From assembly GCA_947179155.2 (NCBI GenBank), contig OX359274.1, forward strand, positions 44,945,564 through 45,009,563: a stretch of 64,000 bases of DNA. The letters run 5' to 3'. The position numbers were made by a program, and so were the translations under genes. Origin of the DNA: Hedera helix. Taxonomy: Eukaryota > Streptophyta > Magnoliopsida > Apiales > Araliaceae. The notes under the pieces were generated by a model. It was not told where the DNA came from. It saw only the letters and a list, made by a program, of their open reading frames with translations, and ran no database searches. Shown here in pieces: positions 47,535 to 60,600 of this stretch. Each line of letters opens with the position of its first letter. Position 1 is the first letter of the stretch.

Positions 47535-49200
47535 TAGCATCTTGAGCTACCAATGGGTAGAGTCCTAGTTTTGCATAAGCTAACACTAGTCCGGTAGTCC
47601 CCATTCCTTTATTCTAAATGAATAATTATAGAAAATTTATATTTTTATAAATTAATTTGATATTTATATAAAATAAAATTTATTTAATTTTGTAAAAATA
47701 TTAAATTAACGTGTAAAAATATTAATTTTTTAATTATAAATATATATATATATTTGTATATAATAAAAAAATATAATATAATTATAGCAAACATTTATAA
47801 GTACATAAATACATGTATTTTGATTATTTTATGAAATTATAATTATTATAATAATAATATAAGTTGAAATATATAATTTTATCCTCTCTTATTTTTTGAT
47901 TTTTTTTTACAAATTCAAAAAATGAAAAGGTGAACAAACAATATCGGATAATGATGGAATATGCTGTGTCCATCGATGTCATTAAAATTTAAAATGGCAA
48001 GTTGATGATGATATCACCTTTAGCTTAGGGGACCAAATTTTTTATAATAAAATTTGTATATTTTTCTGTTACGAAGATTATAATGATATTTAGTTTGTTC
48101 TGTTGTCGTAGTTTCATTCTATGATAACGATCGCTATAAATTTTAAAAAATATCATTATAAATCTCATAACAAAGATTCAGAAAAATTTTATTACAAAAT
48201 ATTTAAAACCGATACAACTACAGTACTACGTGTATTGTATATATCAAAAGTCAACAACGTTGGTCAAACATCAGATTTGTCCATAATTACAGATAACACA
48301 TTATCTGCTTCCTTAACCCTTAGCCACAGGCCGCTAGCCCCGTATAATTAAATTATATTACAATGTTTTAATATATAATAATATTATCAGAAACTTCATA
48401 TAAAGACTATTTATTATAATAATATTATTAGCATATTTTCACCAGCTTCATATAAAACTATTTATTAAAATGTTACAAAATATTTTATGCTTTATATGCA
48501 TAGTTGTAAAATATTTATCCTACAAATTAAAATTAATATTGTTAACGTTCGAATTTGTTTCTCATACATTCAATTATTGACTTGAACATAAATCTGCAAT
48601 CTCAAATTTAAGAGACTTAAGAATTTTCTTGTGCGCGTATTAAAACTTACCTAATATAAACAATCTATTACACAAATAAATACGCAATCCAATAAATATT
48701 AATAAGATATCACCATGAAATAAAACAATAGAGGCGCAGTCTAGTTAAATGAAATAAAATTTTAAATTACTAATTTATCCTCAATTTATCTCTATAAGAG
48801 ACTATCAGAAATAATAAAAATAGCGTATAGCACGTACTTGACTAATTTTATAAATTCATTTTTTTCTTTGTATTTGCGCGAAATGTGAAAAATAATTAAT
48901 TGTTAAATGGTTATAGCTCTTGGCATATAATGATTAATCAAGTAACTATTTAGTTAAGATGACTTTGATACGTTTTAGAGGTATAATTAGTAGGCGGCGG
49001 CTAACTTGGAATGCATCCAGTATTGTTTGTTTATTAAGGGTTTATTTGGCTGTCGGCAGTTGTAGACTTGTAGTGTTTGAACCTACGATGTATCAATTTG
49101 AGTGTATTGTGATTGAAGTCTAAATATTATGTCCTTCAATTAAATAAATTACGTTTGATATAAATTATTATTAGTTGAATAAATTTTTAAATATATTTAA
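47535..49200. repeat. Tandem segmental duplication, copy 1
   Basis: Starts near TTAGCATCTTGAGCTACCAA. Shared blocks with copy 2 include CCAATGGGTAG(A/G)GTCCTAG, CCACAGGCCGCTAGCCCC, TATTTGCGCGAAATGTG, GTAGGCGGCGGCTAACTTGG and GGCTGTCGGCAGTTGTAG, in the same order. Copy offset is about 1.88 kb at the left end. Non-coding; the identity of the duplicated unit is unknown. Confidence 0.85.
48033..48209. mobile_element. Palindromic MITE present only in duplication copy 1
   Basis: Left arm (TTATAATAAAATTTGTATAT, then TTTTTCTGTTACGAAGATTA) pairs with the right arm (AATCTCATAACAAAGATTCA, GAAAAATTTTATTACAAAAT). The corresponding site in copy 2 (about 49885-49895) lacks about 175 bp, so it is an insertion that came after the duplication or a deletion from copy 2. 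Ends are approximate. Confidence 0.6.
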
Positions 49201-49415
49201 ACTTTTAAACGGTTTTAACAGATCAAACGTTGATTAACTAAATATATATTAAGGTGCACTTTGGTTCGTGAAATAAAAATTTGATATATTACAATAAAAT
49301 TGTAATATAATAATAAAAAATTATTACGATATATTTATTTGATTAATTTTTAATATTTATATAATAACTGTAATATTATTATATTATATTTAAAATTGTG
49401 TTTAATTTATTAAAT

Positions 49416-51904
49416 TAGCATCTTAATCTACCAATGGGTAGGGTCCTAGTTTTGCATAACCTACCACTAATCCCCATTCCTTTATTCTAAATGAATAATT
49501 ATATAAAATTTATATTTTCACAAGTTAATTTAATATTTATATAAATAAAATATATGTAATTTTGTGAAAATATTAAATTAACGTGTGAAAATATTAATTC
49601 CCTAATTATAAGTATATATATTTGTATATAATAATAAAATAAAATATAATTATAACAAACATTTATAAGTACATAAATACATGTATTTTGATTATTTTAT
49701 GAAATTATAATTATTATATTAATAATATAAGTTGAAATATATAATTTTATCCTCTCTTATTTTTTGATTTTTTTTTACAACTTCAAAAAATGAAAAGGTG
49801 AACAAACAATGTCGGATAATGATGAAATATGCTGTCCATCGATGTCATTAAAATTTAAAATGGCAAATTGATCATCATAACCTTTTGGCTAGGTACATCT
49901 ACATTACTACGTGTATTGTATATTTCAAAAGTCAACAACACTGGTCAAACATCAGATCAGATTTGTCCATAATTACAGATGACACATTATCTGCTTCCTT
50001 GACCCTTAGCCACAGGCCGCTAGCCCCGTATAATTAAATTATATTACAATGTTTTAATATATAATAATATTATTAGAATATTCTCACCAACTTCATATAA
50101 AGACTATTTATTATAATAATATTAGTAGCATATTTTCACCAGCTTCATATAAAACTATTTATTAAAATCTTACAACATATTTTATGCTTTATATGAGTAG
50201 TTGTAAAATATTTATCTTATAGATTAAAATTAATATTGTTAACGCTCGAATTTATTCGAGTGTTTACAGAAACTTACATAGATTTTAAATTTATCAAACT
50301 TTGGAGTTCTCTTGTGCTCGCACCAAGATCAATAAACTATAAAAATAAAACCTAATATAAACAATTCATTGCGTTAATAAATATGCAATCCAACAAATAT
50401 TAATAAGATATTATTATGAAATAAAACAATGAAAGCGTGTTGAGTTTAATAAAATATAATTTTAAATTACTAATTTGTCCTCGAATTATCTCTACAAGAG
50501 ATTATAAGAAATAATGAAAACAACGTATAGCACGTGCTTGACCAACGTATAGCACGTGCTTGACTAATTTTGTGAATTCATTTTTTTCTTTGTATTTGCG
50601 CGAAATGTGAAAAATAATTAATTGTTAAAAGGTTATGGCTCTTGGCATATAATGATTAATCAAGTAATTATTTAGTTAGGATGACGTTGATACGTTTTAG
50701 AGGTATAATTAGTAGGCGGCGGCTAACTTGGAATTGACTAGCAAAATTACAAAATCTACCGAATTGCAAAAAGTCAAAAAAAGTTGGACCAATAATGGAA
50801 TTTTCCACAATGATTTTGACGGCAATTTATAATTTTTATTCATAAAATGTCTTGTAAAAATTACATAATATTGCACTGCCCCAATTATATTTATCATATA
50901 TATTGAAAATGACATATTTTAACTTGCATATTTATACGCATTTACGTATTCGTAAAAGTCTTTATTATATTTTGAGTTATTCCAAGTTAAATGTCTATTT
51001 ATTTTAAATAATTTACTTTTAAAAAAAATCTATAAAATTATTAAATTAAATTGTTCTATATTTATATTTTTTATGCATATTTATGGAGTATTATTAAATC
51101 ATTAAATGTATTAATGAAATTAATTTCAATGAGAAGTTTTTTGATAACTTCAGTTTTAAATATAGATAATTTTGTCATTTTATTCTCTTTTTTAATATGT
51201 ATAAGAAGTTAACTAATATTTTTATTGTGGGAGAGAAGGATTATTTATTTGTAGGTCAAGCCTCTAGATTATTTTCATATTTAATTTGAGCTTAGATGGT
51301 TTCCAAAAAAAAACCCTAAGACCATCTCCTGTTTTGATCCCTAGCATTGTCAATAATTTCACTTATAATTACAAATTTTATTTTTTTAAAATGATTAATT
51401 TTACTCCTTTTATATTAAAATATAGGATTAATTTTAACTTTTAAAATATTTTTTGGTTATTTTTAAATTTAAAAATTGGCATATTTAATTTTGAACAATA
51501 TAATTGTGAAAGTGAACTATCAAAAAGTATCAGTAATTATGGGATTAACTATCTGTAAAAGTTAAATAAATTAAATTAATTTTAAACTAAAGAATATTTT
51601 TTATTAATTAAAAAAAACAAATTTAATCTTATATTTTAGAATAACATTAATCCCGACTTCATAAGCTATTATAGGTCTCTACCCATTTATAACTCATAAA
51701 AATCTATTCAAATATTTTAGTGGATGCATCCGGTATTGTTTGTTTATTAAGGTTTTATTTGGCTGTCGGCAGTTGTAGCTTTTGAACTTGAAATGTATTA
51801 ATTTTGGTGTATGATGTTTGAGGCTAAAATATTGTGTTTGTAAGTTAAATAAATTGTGTTTAAAATAAATTATTATTAATTGAACAAATTTTCAAGTGCA
51901 TTTA
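49416..51904. repeat. Tandem segmental duplication, copy 2, with a 1-kb insertion
   Basis: Homologous to copy 1 from TTAGCATCTTAATCTACCAA at 49416 to CTTGGAAT at 50734. Homology resumes at about 51722 (GGATGCATCC) and runs to 51904, where LTR A interrupts. The intervening 50735-51721 has no counterpart in copy 1 and is AT-rich, non-coding and of unknown origin. Copy 2 also has a local 22-bp perfect tandem duplication (50521-50542 and 50543-50564, CAACGTATAGCACGTGCTTG...). Confidence 0.8.
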
Positions 51905-53035
51905 TGTAAGACCCCGAACTTTATGAAATACAAAATTTAATTTTTCTTCATATATATTTTTCCTGAAACAGTAAGTGGTTAAATTGATAAAGTTAAAAGT
52001 GAAGGATGTTATGTGTAAATTATATTATGTCGGACAATATTCGTTTAGTCGGGGAATATTCGTTCTGTCGAGGAATATTCGTACGACGGCGTCGTACAAA
52101 TCAATTATTAGTGGACCCCACAACGAATAATTATCGGATATAGAAAACGACATAAATAATTTTTAAATGGTCAATGGTACTATCACTTTTAATTGTTAAA
52201 ATCTCTAGTGGTAAAAAAATAGTAATATACGGTACTGCACAGTAACATACGGTATTGCACAGTAGCACACGGTATTGCACAGTGTTTTCGTATTATTAAA
52301 CTGATAAAGTGGTTATCGTACAATATTTGACTTTATTGTCACATGCACAATAATTCATATTATAAAACTGATAATTGTCACAGTAGCACATGCACAGTAA
52401 TTCACATTATTGAATCAATAATTGTCATAACACAGTAATGCATTCTTTCTTTTATATACTTTCTGCATTATTGTTATCTCTATTATGATGTTAATTAAAC
52501 TGTTGTTTTTCATTATTAATTAATTTGATATCTAACTCAAAGAGCCAACTACACTGTATTTATAATAATTAGTCATAATAATGAATAAGTGTGAATTATT
52601 GTTGAATAATTGAATTGATAAAGTTGTTTGTTTATAATATAAAGTTAGGTGATATAAAATGAATGATATAGATTAAAGATAATATAGAATTTGAAATGGA
52701 TGATGTAGATTAAAAGATGATCTTTAAATGAATGGTTTAGATTAAAGAAATCTTAAAAGATGAAATGAATTGTATGGATTAAACATTATCTTGAAATGAA
52801 CGGTTTGGATTAAATTAGAAAATCTTGGTTATGATAAGATTTTTGGCTATAAATAGATTCCTTAACTTAAAGATTTTTGATAAACTTCCTTACTTGTTAT
52901 TTCTTTCACTCTCTAAATACTTATTGTGTAAGTTCTCTTTAAGTGTGCTTAAGTCATCTTGAGTATTTGTGAAGATTTATAAGTGTATGTGTACTGTTCA
53001 AGTTAATCAACCTCATTTAAATCAATATTCAGTCA

Positions 53036-56000
53036 TGTAAGACCTCGAATTTTATGAAATATAAAATTTAATTTTTCTTCATATATATTTTTCTGAAACA
53101 GTAAGTGGTTAAATCGATAAAGTTAAAAGTTAAGGATGTTATGTGCAAATTTTATTTTGTCGGACAATATTCGCTTTGTCGGGGAATATTCGTTTGGTCG
53201 GGGAATATTCGTGTCGTACGATGGCGCCGAAATAACAAATTATTTGTGGACCCCACAACGGAATATTTGTCGGATATAGAAAACGACAGAAGTAACCTTT
53301 CTAAATAAAAATAGTCAACGGTGTTAACTGTTAAAATACCGGTGATAAAAGAATAGTAGCATACGGTAATTTATGGTATTTCAGTGCAGCACACGGTATT
53401 CTACAGTAGCACACGGTATTGCACAGTGTCTCATATTATTGGTCTGATAATTGACACCGTAACTGTTGCGCATTATTTCATCAATAATTATCACTGCATA
53501 ATATTTTATGTTATCAATTCAATAATTGTTGCTACACAGTATTTTGCATTATTGTTACTACACGACATGTTGCATTATTAAACCAATAATTGCCACAGTA
53601 ATAAATGCATAGTAATTCATATTATTTGATCTGATAATCGACACAGTAGTCGTTGCATTATTTTGAATTATTATTATCACTGTGGTAGAATTATTTTAAT
53701 TGTCATATTACTAATTGGTATTTTTGTTTTATTAAGAAAAAAAATAATATTATTATTTTTCAAAAATTACTATTCACTCCCGGAGTTTACTATTCATTCC
53801 CGAAAAAGTACTATTCACTTACGGAAGTTACTGTTCATCTCGGGAAAGACACTGTTCATCTGCCGACAGGATTACTGTTCACTTTTTGAAAATTTTAAAG
53901 TTACTGGGCAAGTATTGAAATTTTTTTAAAAAAAAAAAAACGTTTGCGCAGCCGGGGGGAGGCGCAGCCCCCCAATTTTTTCTTCCCCGGCGTGCTACGC
54001 ATAGTAACTTCATTTGCTATAAATAGGCCATTTGCTGAATAAGAAATTCATATCTAAAATACATAAATTTTTCTATAAGTTTATTGTGAGAGAATTTTGA
54101 GCATAGTAAGGTTATTTTGAGAGTTTGAAAGCCAAAAGTAGTGCAAGAATTTTTCAAGTAAGTCTTTTATTAAAGAGTAGTAATTTCATAAATTCCTATT
54201 TTTTACGGTATTCACAAATCTTCCTTTAGAAGACTCTTCTTTGAAAAGATTCATTTTTAAAAACTTTATTTTGGAATATTATTTTAAAAACTATTTATAT
54301 TATACTACAAAAATTATGTTAAATATATATAATTTTGATAGTTCATATTATACGAGTTATCATACACTTTGAAATTTATATGTGATAATTACTAATTTTA
54401 TTAAAAATATATAGGTTGATCAACCTCATTTAAATCAATATCCAGTCACGTGTTAAGGTAAGGAATATTATCTTCTTTCATATTCTAACTTACTACGGTA
54501 AGGGGTATCATTCTTTTCATCATCATAAATGGATATTATGTTCTTTCTTGTGCCATTTATTTCCATGTATTAAATTGTGAGAATAACCTTACGGCGCGGA
54601 TTACCGCCTGTTGGTGAATAACCTTTTGTATTCATTCCTTATTAATCTCTGAGAATAATCTTACGGCGCGGATTACCGCCTGTTTGGTGAATAACTCTTC
54701 GTATTCAAATTGATGGGAATAACCTTACGGCGCGGATTACCGTCTGTTGGTGAATAACCCTTTTTATTTGTCTCGTGTGGAAATAATTTGTCTACACGAA
54801 TTATCACTTGACACTTTTATTCCATATTCGTTTGTAATATCATTTTCTTTCATATTCGTAAGTGATATGATTTTACTTTATACTCATAAGGGATACCATC
54901 TTTTTCATCTTCCATTATTCAAACTTACTATGGTAAAGGATATTAATTTCCTTCACCTTTTGTTAATCAAACCTGCTACGGTAAAGGATATTATTTTCTT
55001 TCATACTCCTAAATTGAAACTTTTTATGGAACTATTGCTTCTATAATTCCTGAAAATATTATATGTTCCATAATAGTTGAACTTCATTATTTCAATTGAA
55101 CCTTCCTATTTTCTGAACATTTATATTGAACTGTAATCGTTATTATGAACTGTGGATCTTGAATATCATTTTTAAATTTCACTCCACATCATGTTGGCAA
55201 TTTGGACATTATTTGAATCTGCACAAAGTAAACTTTCGATACTTATTGTTTATCATGTTCTTCTGTTCATCATTTGTATCACTGTTATTTGTATTAATCA
55301 TCAAGAATCAAGCTGTTATGAATATATGTGGCCGGGGGCACAGATGTGATATAATTGTTGAACAGATGATAGGTTAAAGGCGATACATCTGTTCGGTGTC
55401 TTTTATGACACGTGGTGAATGTTCTCTTTGGCCCGTAGTGCAAAGATGAACTATTGGTTGGTATGATTATGACCAAAGGCTGAATCTGGTATAATCATGA
55501 CCGTTGGTGTTATATTGAATGTCTTTGGCCCGTAGTGCAAAGATGAACTGTTGATCTGCATGATTATGACCAGGAACTACGAAGTTGTATTATCTTGACT
55601 AATGGTATTTCAGATGATAAAAGTTGATGATATTTTTATTAAAAAGAGAAGCGAGTGGACATTATGGTCTGCATTATTCTTCTAATATATTGCTCATTCC
55701 ACTGCTATTATTGATCTGAACATTGTTCAAGAATTTAACTGCAGTTTTTGATATAAACCTTGTAGTCTATTGTATTCTATCAAGAGCTCAACTGTTGAAG
55801 ACTAATGATAATTTATTCGTCATTATCTTAGTCATGATATTCTTTACTGGGCTATTTGAGCTCACCCTTTCTTTTGTTCCATTGTTTTTCAACAGGAGAT
55901 GAAAACGTAACAGGGTATAGCCGGGGGATGGAGTGAGAGTCCGAGGAATAGTTGTCGTAGTCTTCACGTGTTGTAAAATAGTGTGGCAATAATAGTGAAG

Positions 56001-56122
56001 ACTTAGTTGTGTATTATTATACACTGTATTGTTGTACGTTGTGCTTTGTTGTAATAATTTTGTTGTAGTCTTTTGACGACTCAAGTTTTGGGCTGTGTGG
56101 ACTCAGATTTGGGGGCGTCACA
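53036..56122 (+). mobile_element. Solo LTR B, nested in LTR A
   Basis: A 3087-bp unit from TGTAAGACCTCGAATTTTATG to GGGGGCGTCACA. It is flanked by a perfect AGTCA duplication (53031-53035; 56123-56127), and the outer LTR A sequence (CAGTCACGTGTTAAGG) resumes exactly after it. It is the reverse-orientation relative of LTR F. U3 has repeated CACGGTATTGCACAGT-like and TACTGTTCA(C/T)-like motifs (about 53360-53890) and a TATAAATA box at 54018-54025. About 54587-54760 has units with ATAACCTTACGGCGCGGATT. The 3' part has CTCACCCTTTCTTTTGTTCC. No ORF with a retroelement domain. Confidence 0.88.
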
Positions 56123-57638
56123 AGTCACGTGTTAAGGTAAGGAATATCATCTTCTTTCATATTCTATTATTTAAACTTACTACAGTAAGGATTTATCATT
56201 ATTTGATTCTCGAAAATAATATCGTTTCTTTCTTACCCATAAGATGTGCCATTTTTTTCCATGTATTAATTTGTGAGAATAACCTTACGGCGCGGATTAC
56301 CGTCTGTTGATGAATAACCTTTCGTATTCATTCCTTATTAATCTCTGAGAATAACTTTACTACGCAGATTACCGCCTGGTTGGTGAATAACTCTTTGTAT
56401 TCAATTTTTATTAAATTGTGGGAATAACCTTACAACGCGGATTACCGTCTGTTGGTGAATAACCTTTCGTATTCATTCCTTTTTAATCTATGAGAATAAC
56501 CTGACTACGCGGATTACCGCATGTTTGGTGAATTACTCTTTGTATTCATTTCGTATTTGTCTCTTGTGAAAATAATTTGTTTACACGAATTATCACATGA
56601 CACTTTTATTACATATTCGTTTGTAATATCATTTTCTTTCATATTCGTAAGTGATATTATTTTCCTTTATACTCATAAGAGATACTATTTTTTTCATCTT
56701 CCATTATTTAAACTTATTACGGTAAGAGATATTAATTTTCTTCACATTTTGTTAATCAAACCTGCTACGGTAAGGGATATTATTTTTTTTCATACACCTA
56801 AATCGAAACTTATTATGGAACTATTGCTTCTATAATTTCTGAAAATATTATATGTTCCATAATAGTTGCACTTCATCATTTCAATTGAACCATCCTATTT
56901 ACGTGAACCTTTCTATTGAACTGTAACCGTTATTCTGAACTGTGGATCTTGAATATCATTTTTGAATTTCACTCCACATCATGTTGATAATTTGGACATT
57001 ATTTGAATCTGCACAAAGTAAACTTCTGATACTTATTGTTTATCCTATTTATTATGTTCATCATTTACTCATAAGATGTGTCATTTATTTTCATGTATTA
57101 AATTGTGGGAATAACCTTACGGCGCGGATTACCGCATGTTGGTGATAACCTTTCGTATTAATTTCTTATTAATCTCTGAGAATAACCTTACTGCGCGGAT
57201 TACCTCATTTTTGGTGAATAACTCTTCGTATTCAAATTTTATTAAATTATGGGAATAACCTTACTGCGCGGATTACCGCCTGTTGGTGAATAACCCTTTG
57301 TAAATTTCTTATTTGTCTCTTGTGGAAATAATTTGTCTACACGAATTATCACATTACACTTTTATTCCATATTCGTTTGTAATATCATTTTCTTTCATAT
57401 TCGTAAATGATATTATTTTCCTTTATACTCGTAAGGGATACCATCATTTTCATCTTCTATTATTCAAACTTACTATAGTAAGGAATATTATTTCTTTTAT
57501 ACTCTTAACTTATTATGGTAAGTATTATTTGGTAAAATTTCCTGAAATGATCATATGTTCCTTAATAGTTTGTACTTCATCTAATATCATTTCAATTGAA
57601 CCTTCCTATTTTTCTAAACATTTCTATTGAACTGTAAA

Positions 57639-60600
57639 TGTGACGACCCCAAATCCGGGTTCCTAGAACCTCGGATCCGGTTCAACACGAGTACTACCTT
57701 TTCCTTATTGTTCATGAATTACAACAATAATAGAATTGATAAATAACCATTTATTTACAATTTTACAACATCTCTTCCCATTCCAGAATCGAAATTTTTA
57801 TACATTCCTAGTATGTCTCAATATCAGATATGATACGACATTCTATTATAATCAATTTGAGTATCAAGACTCATAATACATACCAACCAATTCTTATACT
57901 ACACAATCATTTTACCTGTCCAATTCGAACTGATATCTACAATGGTCGTGCTAGACCTTCAATGAATGTAATATGCATTCCTGTTTCTTGATCCTTATCA
58001 AGACTTCAAATACTTGTACTATCTGAAAATGTTGGTTTAAGCAAGAGTGAGCACGACGGCTCAGCAAGTTTAACAGTTACACATAACACATTACATGCTT
58101 CACATATACTCTGCAATTTATACTTATATCATGATTTTCATGCATTTCAGTTTATGTCATACTGCTCATGCATCACATATAACTTTTTGCAATTCATGCT
58201 TCATATTTATACATAATCTACATGTGATCATACCTCATGCATATCACAATTATCATCAATATCTTTCTATTAACAATTTAATATCACATCATAGCATGTT
58301 AAGGCACATAGGAGCAAGTTCTGAAAAACTTGACTGGTCGCTTCTACCATTTACGCTTATTTGCGTCATTTGCTCAACCTACAATTTATATAACAAATTG
58401 ACACAATTATTAGCTACCAGAACTTTTAATTAGTCTTAACTTAAGACCTTAACTTCAAATTATTAACTCTTCAGATGTCCGACAAACGAACCCTTAAGTT
58501 CCGGACAAAATCCTAGTCCAAATACAGTTTGGACATGTTGGGTACGCTTAACCAACTTGCGCGTTCACTACATGTTCTTCGTACGACTTACTTTTGATAA
58601 GTTGTCTAAATTAGTCACAAATGGACTATCTACATTGGTTTAATTTAATTAAACTTTCTTCTTTTACATAACTTAATGATTTGGACATTTAATAATGTAC
58701 CAAATACCTCAAAATATTATCTATTTTTGATAATATACAACTACATTCAAATATTATTAACCATTTAATAATATTTTAATCCCTTATTAATATTATTAAC
58801 TATTTAATAATATTTTGATCACATATTAATATTATTAACCATTTAATAATATTTTAATCACATATTAATATTATTAATCATTTAATAATATTTTAATCAC
58901 TTATTAATATTATTAACCATTTAATAATATTTTAATCACTTATTAATATTATTAACCATTTACTAATATTTTAATCACTTATTAATATTATTAATTATTT
59001 AATAATATTTTAATCATTTATTAATATTATTAACCATTTAATAATATTTTAATCATTTATTAACGTCATTAATTATTTAATAACATTTTCATCATATACT
59101 AAAGTTATTACACATTTAATAACCTTTTAATCTTATACTAATATTATTCATCATTTAATAATATTTTAATATTTTTCAAACAATATCAATAGTTAACTTT
59201 TTTAATTGTGTTAACTTTAGTCTTTATTTTAAACATTTAGCTACCAATTAATTACTAATAAATCTTCATATATTGGTTTAATATTAAAACTCATTCATTT
59301 TATACATATTTCAACTTAAATTTTCACAAAAAACTCAACCCGAACCGACCCGACCCGACCCGGACCGACCCAACCCGAACCGGACCGAATCTGCTCCCTG
59401 AGACAGCCGGCTAGAGCGCCTAGGCGCTTGGTAGGCGCTCGGCCACTTTTTTGAAAACCCTAATTTGGACTGTCCGACCTTCAGTCGCTCCGACAGCCAT
59501 TCCATTCTCATCAGCATTTCCCCCTCTACAATTTCTCTTTAGATCACAAATCCAAATTCCAAACGTAAGTGGACTAAAAATGGCTCACAAGGACAAAGTA
59601 AAAACTAAAATCACAAATCCTTGGTTTTAATTGTTCAAACTTGAATAAAATAAACTCTACACATCCAAATGACACCAACTTAGTGTTGTTGTCTTCCTAA
59701 CTTCTTATTTTACAATATTTCATGGTTCAATCATATTTTTGAAAACGTTTGACACGAAATTTAAAGATCGAACCACTTAGGATTTTACCGATAATCACAA
59801 TATGGAATTTTCTTTCATTTATTAGCATACCACTCATACCAATACATGATTTAAACCTATCAAACCATGAATCTACCTATATATCATAGATTTAGACTTC
59901 TAGATCATCAAAATAACTTTTGATCGGTTAAAAATATATTTTGACCGTTTAAAACTTATATAAATTATAAAAATGAACTAAGGAAGAGATAAAACACTTT
60001 TGAAACTTTTGGACATGGATGCTCTTCTTATTCTTGATATGATCTTGCTAAAGACTCCTCCTTGACTATTCTCTAGCACTTTTTCTTGGTGGAATCATCA
60101 ATCTCCCAAAGTTTGCTTATTTTTCTTTCCAATAGCTCTCTCTTTTCTCTCTAGACTTTCTAGACAAATGACTAACAAACATAGCCAATGTGTGGAGCAC
60201 TATATTTATAGCACATCCTTAATCACCATCAACTTTCCTTAATCAACTAACATTGGTCAATTAGAGGCTTAATTGGGATTACTATTGGATTGATTGACTC
60301 TTGGATTGACATGTTGATTGACCTACATCAAGTTTGCTTACAAGTTATAGGTTGAGTAAAACAAAATCAACTTTCTCCAATACTTAACCAAAGTGTGGTT
60401 AAGGCCTTTACTCTTGTAACCTATGATAACTCAACTATCAACCATGGTTCAAGCTCATCAATTAAACATACACACATCTTCCACCAAATAACCCAAGTAA
60501 GGTTAATTCTCTACAATTAAGTATACATATATATCCAATATATTTATATATTTACTAACACTTAACTCTAGCATTGGTTAAGGTTTTATTTTTATGTCCT

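Noticed and set aside
54747..57630. Several ORFs of 83-105 codons in LTRs A and B with similar hydrophobic peptides
   Set aside because: They are repeated because the LTR is repeated, are AT-driven, and contain no gag, protease, RT, RNase H or integrase motif.
58721..59175. CRISPR-like reading of the 39-bp array
   Set aside because: Units are directly adjacent without unique spacers, and the context is a plant LTR; it is an ordinary tandem repeat.
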